This document shows positions 47,596 to 54,806 of a DNA stretch of 64,000 bases, one piece after another. The position numbers and the translations under genes were made by a program. Origin of the DNA: Candidatus Zixiibacteriota bacterium (GTDB lineage Bacteria; Zixibacteria; MSB-5A5; GN15; FEB-12); assembly GCA_022571845.1 (NCBI GenBank), contig JACZXB010000009.1, positions 105,033 through 169,032 on the forward strand. Reading direction: 5' to 3'. The stretch's first letter is position 1; the number at the start of each line of letters is the position of its first letter. The notes below the pieces were generated by a model. The model saw nothing but the letters and a program-made list of their open reading frames with translations. It made no database searches and was not told where the DNA came from.

Positions 47596-48234
47596 ATGAA
47601 AGCCGCGGTTATTTTTGTCCATGGACGGTATCCGAAAGCAAAACTTGGTTTCTACAAGAAACTTTGCCGTGGAAAATATAAAATAGCAGCTAACGGCGGT
47701 TATAAGTTTTTTGAACTTTCGAAAATAGCGCCGGACTTAATCATAGGTGACTTTGATTCACTAAACAAAAAAAGTCTGGCTGGCTTAAGCAAACGTACAA
47801 AAGTTATTTCGCATCCGGTCCAAAAAGACAAAACCGACAGCGAACTGGCCATAGAGTTTTGCATTAAACAAAAAATCAATATTATAGATATAGCAATGCC
47901 GCAGGTAGGGCAGCCGGATCATTTTATGGGCTTAATATCGCTACTTGCTAACCCTAAAATAAGAAACGCAAAAGTCCGTCTGGTTAATCATAAGTTTGAA
48001 ATAAAGCTGGTGACCAATCAAAAACTAAGATTCAACGGCTGCGCTGGTGATCTGTTTTCAGTCAAGGCTGTTTGTGAGCCTATCAAGCTGACTTGTATCG
48101 GAACGCAGTATGATACCAAAGATTTGACAGTTCAACCCTGGGAAACCAGAGCCTTGCGCAACAGAATCCGCTTGAACAAGGCGACTGTCGCGATAACAGG
48201 CTCGGCTTTGGTTTTCCACTACTGGGGGAAATAA
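47596..48234 (+). CDS. thiN: Thiamine pyrophosphokinase
   Basis: A 212-residue enzyme making thiamine diphosphate. NGGYKFFELSKIAPDLIIGDFDSLNKKS and HPVQKDKTDSELAIEF show the catalytic aspartates; the C-terminal part is a beta sandwich. Gene order queG-rpe-thiN suggests one transcript; rpe-thiN adjacency is common. A short hairpin GGTGAC-aac-GTCACC lies downstream at 48268-48282. Confidence 0.9.
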   Translation: MKAAVIFVHGRYPKAKLGFYKKLCRGKYKIAANGGYKFFELSKIAPDLIIGDFDSLNKKSLAGLSKRTKVISHPVQKDKTDSELAIEFCIKQKINIIDIAMPQVGQPDHFMGLISLLANPKIRNAKVRLVNHKFEIKLVTNQKLRFNGCAGDLFSVKAVCEPIKLTCIGTQYDTKDLTVQPWETRALRNRIRLNKATVAITGSALVFHYWGK

Positions 48235-48282
48235 TTGAGTCTTTCCTGCCAGAAAGACCGGAAAAACGGTGACAACGTCACC

Positions 48283-48310
48283 TTGACGAATAGCTTTGGA
48301 CAGCTATATT
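48283..48310 (+). promoter_or_regulatory. Sigma70-type promoter for tRNA-Gln
   Basis: TTGACG at 48283-48288, a 16-base spacer and TATATT at 48305-48310. The tRNA starts 80 bases further on. Confidence 0.6.
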
Positions 48311-48390
48311 AGGCGATTCCGAAAAAGCGTGCGTGACTGCGAAAAGACTTAAGTTTGCTTGTCGCACGCCGATTATTTAGCTTTAGATAC

Positions 48391-48464
48391 TGGGAGATAG
48401 TTCAATGGTAGAACGCGCGGCTCTGGACCGTGTAATCGGGGTTCGAGTCCCTGTCTCCCAGCCA
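48391..48464 (+). tRNA. tRNA-Gln (anticodon CUG)
   Basis: A full cloverleaf of 74 bases including encoded CCA. Acceptor TGGGAGA pairs with TCTCCCA, D stem GTTC/GAAC, anticodon stem CGCGG/CCGTG with loop CTCTGGA (anticodon CTG, reading CAG), T stem CGGGG/CCCTG with loop TTCGAGT, discriminator G. Its 3' part from 48434 onwards is repeated at 51684. A T-rich hairpin (AGCCATT...GGCTCTTTTT) directly after it should end transcription. Confidence 0.95.
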
Positions 48465-48555
48465 TTATAAACGGCTCTTTTTAGTCTCCACATTTTTACA
48501 AAAATTTCAGAATCCTAAAATCAAATTAGTTCTAAACGTATCCCAAGTTTCCAGC
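48434..48555. repeat. Left copy of 122-bp direct repeat (attL-like, tRNA-Gln 3' end)
   Basis: It runs from base 44 of the tRNA through CCA, the terminator hairpin and about 90 bases more, and is identical to 51684-51805. This has the form of attachment sites left by tRNA-targeted integration. Confidence 0.75.
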
Positions 48556-48655
48556 CATTATAAATGGCTCTTTTTAGTCTCCACATTTTTTTGCAAAAAT
48601 TTCAGAATCTCAAAATCAAATTAGTTCTAAACTTATCCCAAATTTCCAGCTTTTC
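48556..48655. repeat. Diverged tandem copy of the post-tRNA repeat
   Basis: It repeats the non-tRNA part of the 122-bp unit (from GCCATTATAAA through TTTCCAGC) at roughly 93% identity. The hairpin here is perfect (AGCCATT-tata-AATGGCT followed by CTTTTT). It is absent at the right end. Confidence 0.75.
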
Positions 48656-49153
48656 TGTCTGTTACTCCATCAATAACAAGAATTTGCCTTAACTGTTATG
48701 TTAGAAAAGTGTTATAAAAGGGTGTAAGTAACGATCCCCGACTCATTCGACATAATTCAAATATATCTCTGTATTATCAAATTTCTACTGACATAAGGTG
48801 TCAGTCACCACTCTTAACTTATCAATGAAAAAGATTTTGTTATGGGAAATCTCGGCTTGGTTTCACTCGGTCCGAATTACCTAAGGATATTGAGTGCATA
48901 TTACTAAGAGAACCGCAATTTGTCCGATTGCGGATTGAGCGCACTGGGTTCGGGGTTAGACGGGTCGGCCTAAATAGTAGTTAGGACACTTAGTACTGGA
49001 GGGAAGAGACTAAGATCCTAGCTCATGACGTTGCTGCATGATGCAAAGCACTGACTAGTCTCTATGGCAGGGTTCACATTAGTCCAATCCGAACGGAAGT
49101 CGCAGCAGATTGGTTTCTTTCATGCCATAGAATTGTAGGAAAGGGGTATTATA
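48656..49153. other. Gene-free stretch upstream of the protease gene
   Basis: I find no gene and no convincing promoter in these 498 bases. One 13-mer, CTGTTATGTTAGA at 48693-48705, matches (in reverse) the repeat at 54657-54669. A 19-codon ORF at 48826 looks like chance. Composition differs from the core genes to the left. Confidence 0.5.
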
Positions 49154-51196
49154 ATGCCAAGTTACACAAGAGATCATCCATTAGCTCAACCGATAGGTTC
49201 ACTGTCTATCCCGCTGGCGAAGCGCATTCCTTATCCAGAGGGACCAATTGGCCCTCTGCCGCCGTTTCCCCCTCCCGTGCCTCCCTTGCCCGAGCCTTTC
49301 CCGGAGCGACCCATATTTCCGTTTCCGTGTCCACCGCCGTGGCGCTTTTGCTTTATAAATCTAAATGAAGGTTGCTATCGGATCTACTTCACACCCAATT
49401 CGAGGGGGTACAATTACCATGGCACGATGCGTGTGGACAATGCGGGTGGTGGAACCACCATCAGCGGCGACCTCTATCGGTTCAAGAATCTGCCTTTTCG
49501 ATTCTATCCAAGGTTGCCACGCCTGCTGTTTCCTAGTCAGGCACAAACTGTACCACTCGACATTCCGGTGTATGCGCGGAATCAGTACTACTCGTACCTC
49601 AAGGTGACCAACATTCAAAGGAGTCCCCTTCTCACTACAGGGCCATGCGAGCTCACGCTAACCATTGAGGAATACGTATACATCCAACCCCCGGCAGGCT
49701 CATTTAATGGCTCGTTTCCTGGCACCCCCAGTAGAACTTTTACGATAGTTCTCTTGCCCCAACCTGCCCCAGCCGGATTTACAAGCAGCTACTTCACGGG
49801 AAAGTTGTTTGAAGGAGGTATAGAGCAAGGCTCGATCACCATGGGTTGGGTTTCATCTTTTTTTCGGAAAGCAAAGTTGGAAATCGATACGGTTACCGGT
49901 GCCACCGCACCTCAACCAGTCACTATAAACGGTACAATAAACTCTTTCGAGTCGATCTTCAATAACGCAGGGTGGGACCTGGATGTTCGATACGACCAAA
50001 CCAATCTAGCAGATAATTACACGAACGGCACAGGGGTGTGGAGCAGGTCTGACCTTCATGCTCTCATGGAAAGCGTTAGAAAACCTTGGACAGACCTCGA
50101 TACTGAGTGGCGGGCCCACTTGCTTTGCGTGCCAAAAATTGCAGGAGCCTGGGGAGTGATGTATGACAGTGGGAGCATTGACGACCCCCCACATCGTGAA
50201 GGTGCAGCGACGAACTCACATGCGAAACTGCCGGATCTCAGCAAGTATGGGTCTGCAAAAGGCAAACTGTTTAAGGACGCACCAGGCGGCGTATATCTCC
50301 GTAGTGCTACTCACGAAGTGGGACACATCTTCAATCTCTATCATTCGAGCCTTACAAGCTACGGTGAACCCGGCATTGATGCAACCGTCATGACAGGGAC
50401 AGCTAATATCGCTTCAACATCGTCACTGGGGCAATTTCCAGAAAACATTGAGTTTCGGTTTAACGACCACGATAGACACCATTTGATTCATTTCCCTGAT
50501 CCGGTCGTGCGCCCTGGTGCAATGAATTTCGGAGAGGGACATAGTACGACGATACCCGAAGTCGGCACTGACCGCACCTATTTCCTCCAGGAGGAATTAG
50601 AATTGCGAGTGACGGCCGAGTCGGAGCGGATTAAACTGGGTGAGCCTCTTAGGTTGGAATGGACGCTAACCAATCGTGCAAAGGAATCCATAACCGTCCC
50701 CGACGACATTGGAGTCGAGGCACAGCATGCGATTATTACAGTAGCAGATTCTTCAGGGCAAGAAAGACGGATGCCATCCTTTGTAATCCAAACGGAACAA
50801 GTATCCCTTCAGGATTTGAAACCGGCTGAGGAACGCAAGGCGAACACCTGGGTTTTCTGGAGTTCGCGGGGCTTCGCGTTTCAAACGCCAGGAAAACACA
50901 TGATTTCAGTACGAATAGTGTGGAATATTTCAGGGATACCCTGCGCTGTAAGGGCTAGTGTGGATGTGTGGGTGGATTATCCGACATCGGAAAAGGACAA
51001 TAATGTGCTCTCGCTGTTAATGCACAGCGAGGTTGGCAAACTCGTAGCACTAGGAGGAAGCGCTCATCATCTGAAAGATGCCGTTTCTCGCATTGAGAAT
51101 GCTATTTCCAAGCATGGCGAGCACCCTGCCTGCCAGTGCATGGCGGAATTTGTAGGTCATAAGAAAGGCAAGAGTAGGAGCAAAACACGCGGATGA
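49154..51196 (+). CDS. Metzincin-like zinc metalloprotease, proline-rich N-terminus
   Basis: A 680-residue protein with no signal peptide. Residues about 27-62 are very proline-rich (GPLPPFPPPVPPLPEPFPERP). Two beta-rich stretches (about 65-250) follow. H387-E-V-G-H391-I-F-N-L-Y-H397 fits HExxHxxxxxH, with Asn in place of the usual metzincin glycine, and V-M413-T lies 16 residues later where a Met-turn is expected. A further beta domain (about 485-610) and a basic tail (KKGKSRSKTRG) end it. It is the only large gene inside the tRNA-Gln-bounded island. I do not know its substrate; the family could not be named more closely. Confidence 0.7.
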   Translation: MPSYTRDHPLAQPIGSLSIPLAKRIPYPEGPIGPLPPFPPPVPPLPEPFPERPIFPFPCPPPWRFCFINLNEGCYRIYFTPNSRGYNYHGTMRVDNAGGGTTISGDLYRFKNLPFRFYPRLPRLLFPSQAQTVPLDIPVYARNQYYSYLKVTNIQRSPLLTTGPCELTLTIEEYVYIQPPAGSFNGSFPGTPSRTFTIVLLPQPAPAGFTSSYFTGKLFEGGIEQGSITMGWVSSFFRKAKLEIDTVTGATAPQPVTINGTINSFESIFNNAGWDLDVRYDQTNLADNYTNGTGVWSRSDLHALMESVRKPWTDLDTEWRAHLLCVPKIAGAWGVMYDSGSIDDPPHREGAATNSHAKLPDLSKYGSAKGKLFKDAPGGVYLRSATHEVGHIFNLYHSSLTSYGEPGIDATVMTGTANIASTSSLGQFPENIEFRFNDHDRHHLIHFPDPVVRPGAMNFGEGHSTTIPEVGTDRTYFLQEELELRVTAESERIKLGEPLRLEWTLTNRAKESITVPDDIGVEAQHAIITVADSSGQERRMPSFVIQTEQVSLQDLKPAEERKANTWVFWSSRGFAFQTPGKHMISVRIVWNISGIPCAVRASVDVWVDYPTSEKDNNVLSLLMHSEVGKLVALGGSAHHLKDAVSRIENAISKHGEHPACQCMAEFVGHKKGKSRSKTRG

Positions 51197-51232
51197 AGAT
51201 GCTTTTGAAGGTCTGTGGAACCGTTGGCTGAC

Positions 51233-51301
51233 TAGCAACGGCATGAACCTGACCGCGGCTACGCTACGCTTGGCAGTTGCAGGTTGTGCAATACGTTAAG
51301 C
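51233..51301 (+). other. attC-like imperfect palindrome after the protease gene
   Basis: It begins 37 bases after the protease stop. AACG (51237-51240), GCA and AACCTG (51246-51251) pair with CAGGTT (51280-51285), TGC and CGTT (51294-51297), and the 3' end GTTAAGC (51295-51301) fits the integron core site GTTRRRY. The 5' box TAGCAAC does not fit RYYYAAC, so the call is weak. Confidence 0.35.
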
Positions 51302-51400
51302 GATAGAACAACTCCTTGAGTGCGCAGCACATGCCTGCATCTGCCCGAGAGTTATTTCACATGGAAAGATAAATAGCCCTGAAAAAAGACCATACAAATT

Positions 51401-51452
51401 TGGTAGCGGGGAGCGGATTTGAATCACAGACCTTCGGGGTATGAGCCCGACA
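51401..51452 (-). pseudogene. 3' fragment of an initiator tRNA-fMet (CAU)
   Basis: The minus strand reads TGTCGGGCTCATACCCCGAA through to CCGCTACCA: anticodon stem TCGGG/CCCGA around loop CTCATAC, variable AGGTC, a mismatched T arm with loop TTCAAAT, and encoded CCA. The acceptor 5' strand and D arm are missing, and the T stem has mismatches, so it is not a working tRNA. Such fragments mark ends of elements that integrate in tRNA genes. Confidence 0.7.
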
Positions 51453-51683
51453 GTTTATCTGTCAAACCGGATATTCGGCAATGCTCATGAGTTACAAAAT
51501 CATTGATTCTCTAATTGTTCAGTATGAGATGTTTTGTGTCAGAATTGTGACATCACTTAGGGTAATTCGGGCTAATTGCATCAAACTCGGTCAAACTTGA
51601 GCAAAGTCGCAAATTGGTGAATGATAGTGCGTTACATAGTAATCGATGTCTCAGTAATACCTTACGTATTTGCGTGAGCGTTA

Positions 51684-51805
51684 AATCGGGGTTCGAGTCC
51701 CTGTCTCCCAGCCATTATAAACGGCTCTTTTTAGTCTCCACATTTTTACAAAAATTTCAGAATCCTAAAATCAAATTAGTTCTAAACGTATCCCAAGTTT
51801 CCAGC
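51684..51805. repeat. Right copy of 122-bp direct repeat (attR-like)
   Basis: Identical to 48434-48555: the last 28 bases of tRNA-Gln body including the T arm, acceptor strand and CCA, plus the terminator and following sequence. The 5' part of the tRNA is not present here. The spacing between copies is exactly 3,250 bp. Confidence 0.75.
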
Positions 51806-51850
51806 TTTTTAGTCAGGTTGAAGCTTTTGTTATACTAACAAAAGTTGAAT

Positions 51851-52723
51851 TTATAAAGTTAACTTTGTTAAGATAGATTCATCTTTAGCATCAATTAAAC
51901 CAAGAGGTTCTGGACTCATCTCTCCGAAAAAAATTATATCTTTGTAAAGAATAGATCTCTTAATAAGTCCCTTCGCACAAACATAATCATAAAAAATAAT
52001 ATCATCATCCCAAACACTATCTTGATTAATATCAAAAAGCCATTGAATTTTAAAACAATTGAAACTACCTGCTGGTACTTTAACTGTTTCATAGTTTAGA
52101 ATCTTTTTATCAATATGCCCTGTGTTTCCAGAATCTATATATGTCCATTGTGATCCTATTTTAAGAGGGTATTTTAAACTTTGCAAAGGAGGATTTTCAT
52201 ATATTGAAGAATCTATAAAAATATAATTTTTTGGGACGGCATTAGCTATGTAAGATGTAATCTCTCGAATGTTATTGAAATATCTTCCCTTAAATAGTAT
52301 TTTGTTGTTAGGAGAAGCTTTCGGCATAACAAATCCTGAACTATGATATGCGTAGAAATATAATCCACTATCAAGATTGGCATAATTTGAATTGTAAAAT
52401 AACGTTATATTATTTTCTTTAAGTTTTCCTTGAAATAAGAAAATATTAATGGAATCAGGAGTAGGCGCTTTTTCTATAATTTTTATGATTACTGAAAATG
52501 TTATTGTTGTGTCAATAATTTGATTAATGTTTAATGTATCTGGATTGTTTAAAGTATCTGGTCTAAAATTAAAGGTTGAAAATGTTCTATCGTATTCCCA
52601 TTGATTGCCGACTTTTAGTGGATAAATAAAACCTGTGCCTCTGGGGCCAATAAGGTCTTTATCACAGCTTGTTATTAAAATAATTGCGAAAATTAACAAG
52701 AACAGATTCAAATGTAATTTCAT
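51851..52723 (-). CDS. Lipoprotein of unknown function
   Basis: A 290-residue protein with a lipoprotein signal (hydrophobic 5-17, lipobox ITSC, Cys at 20). Two similar segments, YPLKVGNQWEYDR (about 35) and YPLKIGSQWTYIDSG (about 185), suggest an internal repeat. It is strongly AT-rich compared with core genes. I recognise it only as a type frequent in Bacteroidetes-like and candidate-phylum genomes. It lies just after an attC-like site and may be a cassette. Confidence 0.75.
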   Translation of the reverse strand: MKLHLNLFLLIFAIILITSCDKDLIGPRGTGFIYPLKVGNQWEYDRTFSTFNFRPDTLNNPDTLNINQIIDTTITFSVIIKIIEKAPTPDSINIFLFQGKLKENNITLFYNSNYANLDSGLYFYAYHSSGFVMPKASPNNKILFKGRYFNNIREITSYIANAVPKNYIFIDSSIYENPPLQSLKYPLKIGSQWTYIDSGNTGHIDKKILNYETVKVPAGSFNCFKIQWLFDINQDSVWDDDIIFYDYVCAKGLIKRSILYKDIIFFGEMSPEPLGLIDAKDESILTKLTL

Positions 52724-52744
52724 TAAAACTCCATATCTATTTAG

Positions 52745-52877
52745 GTCTAACGGCGGAACTCAGCGGCGTGAAAAATTAAACCACTGATCTTTCTCATTCC
52801 AATTAACCACAGATAAATTTACAAGTTTTAATTTTTGAAGCCACACTTTTCACGTCAACTGCAGTGATTTGTTAGGT
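52745..52877 (-). other. attC-like recombination site (integron cassette junction)
   Basis: On the minus strand it runs from ACCTAAC (fits RYYYAAC) to GTTAGAC (fits GTTRRRY), 133 bp apart end to end. The inner arms pair: ACTGCAG with CTG-AGT around one unpaired base (52862), and ACGTGAAAA with TTTTCACG, leaving a long AT-rich loop. It lies 23 bp after the stop of the gene at 52900-53463 and 22 bp before the next gene, exactly where an attC would be. Confidence 0.55.
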
Positions 52878-52899
52878 GATAGAAACTTTTACATAATGC

Positions 52900-53463
52900 T
52901 CATTCGTTTATTTTCTCCAAAGACACCAAGTCAAACTGTCCGATTCTGGGTACAATTTCCGTATGGAAGGATGAAAGAAGGACCCAAACGGAGTCACTTT
53001 CACCGACTATGAGCGTATCCTCAAAACTGAGAAAAGTCCATTCTATGCTAGACGCTACTTTGTGCTTTGATACAGGGCGATTCAAACTACTGCCCACCAA
53101 TAGGGCAATGAATCCACCACCATCATCTCCAACCGAACGGACAAAAGCGGATAAACGGAGTACATCACCATCATGAATCTCTGGAACCAGGGCAGTGATA
53201 AAGCCTGAAGTTGGAGCCCAGTCTGCTTCGAGTTTCAGGCTCCATCTCCCTCCACCGGGAGCCGCATCCTCGGCCAAACTAGCTAAGTTTGTATCAGCAG
53301 CTTGCCAGCCCTCGAGAGTGGGTTCCCCTTTTAATTCGAAACTTCCATTTGGAAGTAAATTACCATCTGATTTTTGACTAGGCCCTGTGGGCTTTTTGTT
53401 ACAACCAACCAAAAGGGAAAGCAGTAGCAACATAAAGAAATTCCTTATTATGCTTACTTTCAT
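52900..53463 (-). CDS. Lipoprotein with carbohydrate-binding-like domain
   Basis: A 187-residue protein with lipobox LLVGC (Cys near 21). After a KKPTGPSQ linker, NLLPNGSFELKG...LEGW is the typical opening of CBM4/9-like or jelly-roll domains that follow 'named' repeats in secreted proteins; the remainder is beta-rich. Probably a surface-binding lipoprotein. The attC-like site follows its stop. Confidence 0.72.
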   Translation of the reverse strand: MKVSIIRNFFMLLLLSLLVGCNKKPTGPSQKSDGNLLPNGSFELKGEPTLEGWQAADTNLASLAEDAAPGGGRWSLKLEADWAPTSGFITALVPEIHDGDVLRLSAFVRSVGDDGGGFIALLVGSSLNRPVSKHKVASSIEWTFLSFEDTLIVGESDSVWVLLSSFHTEIVPRIGQFDLVSLEKINE

Positions 53464-53496
53464 GCTAATCCTCCGTATTATTGGTCTTCCATTCAG

Positions 53497-53571
53497 CTAA
53501 CATAATACTATACAATGCTCTTCATAACAATTTAGCCTACCAAAGAGTCCATATCAACTAGTATTAATAGG
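53497..53571 (-). repeat. Cassette-junction repeat, copy 1
   Basis: About 75 bases beginning CTAACATAATACTATACAATG on the plus strand, about 77% identical to 54658-54733 and sharing CCTACCAAAGAG exactly. On the minus strand it ends ATGTTAGCT, 34 bases before the start of the gene at 52900-53463. Confidence 0.6.
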
Positions 53572-53598
53572 AAAATTCTTTTACTCTCCGGCCGACGT

Positions 53599-54624
53599 TC
53601 ACTCCTTGCCAGTCAACCGATTATACAGATCATTTCTGACAAGGTACTTGTATATGAACTCAGCAATTTTCTTGTTTCCTTTATCCGTCAAGTGAATACC
53701 ATCCTTTTGAAAAAACTTTTCAAGCTCTTCCTGAGTCAGCCGTTCGAATTCTGCAAAGAGGTCTATGAGCGGCACATCTTCTTTAGAACTGATGTCACGG
53801 ACTGTCTGCACATACTTCTTATGTATAGGAACCAGTTCGTTCAAATCGTTCAGCCAGCGCTCGGCCAGATAGTCTGGTTCTTGTCCTTTCTTATGGGATG
53901 ACGGGGCGGTAAGCAGCAGAGGAATAATGCCGTTGTCTCGGGCTATTCGAATCATTTTAAGAAGATTAGAACTAAAATCGGCAAGCGAAACTCTCTCTGG
54001 CTTTTGCTCGTCCTGCTCAGTGGCGGACCGCTCGAGAACGAAGATTGCTTTGTTAAAAAGCTGTATAACTCGTACATCAGAAAAGACCTCTAACTGCAAG
54101 GTTGAATATTCCAGATTATACTTGCCCATCTCTTTGTCCTCGATACCGAAACTGGTCCAGTGGTCATTCCAGCCATAGTAGATAGTCACAAAACGCGGCA
54201 GCATAGGTAAGACATCACGTTTTAGCTGCTGCAAGCCCTGATAGGAACTCCAGCCTGCGACTCCGACATTCACGAAAGTGAAAGCAGAGTTTGGGTTTTG
54301 CTCATAAATAATTGATTTTAAAAACTCATCATATCTACCAAACTCTGTATTTGAGTCCCCCATGAAAACGACTGTTGGTCGCTTTCCTTTCCAATTAGCT
54401 ATCCGTGTAGAGTAGTCTTTGGGAACCCAAAGGAGTTCACTGTCAAAGTGATATAAATTTCTGAGTGTGACAGGGTCTGGCCAGCCGAATTGAACTTTTG
54501 TGGGGTAAAGCGCAAATTCGAAACTAATCAAGCGCAGCATAATCTCTCCTAAGATGATAGCAGACAGAGTACTAAAAATAAGAACGAAGATTAAGAAATT
54601 TTTTTGTTTAAGTTTGGCTCTCAT
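53599..54624 (-). CDS. SGNH/GDSL-family hydrolase, membrane-anchored
   Basis: A 341-residue protein with an N-terminal membrane helix (about 10-32). Block I is VVFMGDSNTEFG with nucleophile Ser near 91, a GWND block in IYYGWNDHW (Asn), and DGIHLTDKG carries Asp and His. Members deacetylate or de-esterify polysaccharides and lipids. It may modify surface glycans. It is the third minus-strand gene of the accessory group; the junction repeat lies just upstream. Confidence 0.85.
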   Translation of the reverse strand: MRAKLKQKNFLIFVLIFSTLSAIILGEIMLRLISFEFALYPTKVQFGWPDPVTLRNLYHFDSELLWVPKDYSTRIANWKGKRPTVVFMGDSNTEFGRYDEFLKSIIYEQNPNSAFTFVNVGVAGWSSYQGLQQLKRDVLPMLPRFVTIYYGWNDHWTSFGIEDKEMGKYNLEYSTLQLEVFSDVRVIQLFNKAIFVLERSATEQDEQKPERVSLADFSSNLLKMIRIARDNGIIPLLLTAPSSHKKGQEPDYLAERWLNDLNELVPIHKKYVQTVRDISSKEDVPLIDLFAEFERLTQEELEKFFQKDGIHLTDKGNKKIAEFIYKYLVRNDLYNRLTGKE

Positions 54625-54657
54625 AAATTCGCTTTTTAGCCGGATGTTTTAATTTGT

Positions 54658-54733
54658 CTAACATAACAGAATACAACGCTTTTTTACAGCAATTTATCCT
54701 ACCAAAGAGACAGTATCAGCCAGTTATAATTGT
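54658..54733 (-). repeat. Cassette-junction repeat, copy 2
   Basis: Partner of 53497-53571. On the minus strand it ends ATGTTAGAC (GTTAGAC fits the attC core GTTRRRY), 33 bases before the start of the SGNH hydrolase gene. Its inner part is not clearly palindromic. Confidence 0.6.
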
Positions 54734-54806
54734 AAAAGGCGCAGTCCTGCCTGTAAGATTTCAAATTGCTCAGTAGCCAAATATTTGTTATAGTTGCATC
54801 ATTATT

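Larger units (their letters stand above)
51197..51850. other. Gene-free island end with attC-like hairpin, tRNA fragment and right repeat
   Basis: No gene is supported here. In order it holds an attC-like imperfect palindrome (51233-51301), a tRNA-fMet 3' fragment on the minus strand (51401-51452), the right copy of the 122-bp repeat (51684-51805) and a perfect 9-bp palindrome CTTTTGTTA-tac-TAACAAAAG near 51823-51845. Confidence 0.6.

Noticed and set aside
48461..48655. Tandem repeats after tRNA-Gln as a CRISPR array
   Set aside because: Only two long, nearly identical units with no spacers and no cas genes; they are copies of a terminator-containing post-tRNA unit.
48826..48885. A 19-codon ORF upstream of the protease gene
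   Set aside because: Too short, no ribosome binding site and no similarity to known leader peptides.
51401..51480. A complete tRNA-Met gene on the minus strand
   Set aside because: The acceptor 5' strand and D arm cannot be found and the T stem has mismatches; only a 3' fragment is supported.
51823..51845. Palindrome CTTTTGTTA-tac-TAACAAAAG as a further attC site
   Set aside because: The core boxes do not fit RYYYAAC/GTTRRRY and the element is too short; it may be a weak terminator.
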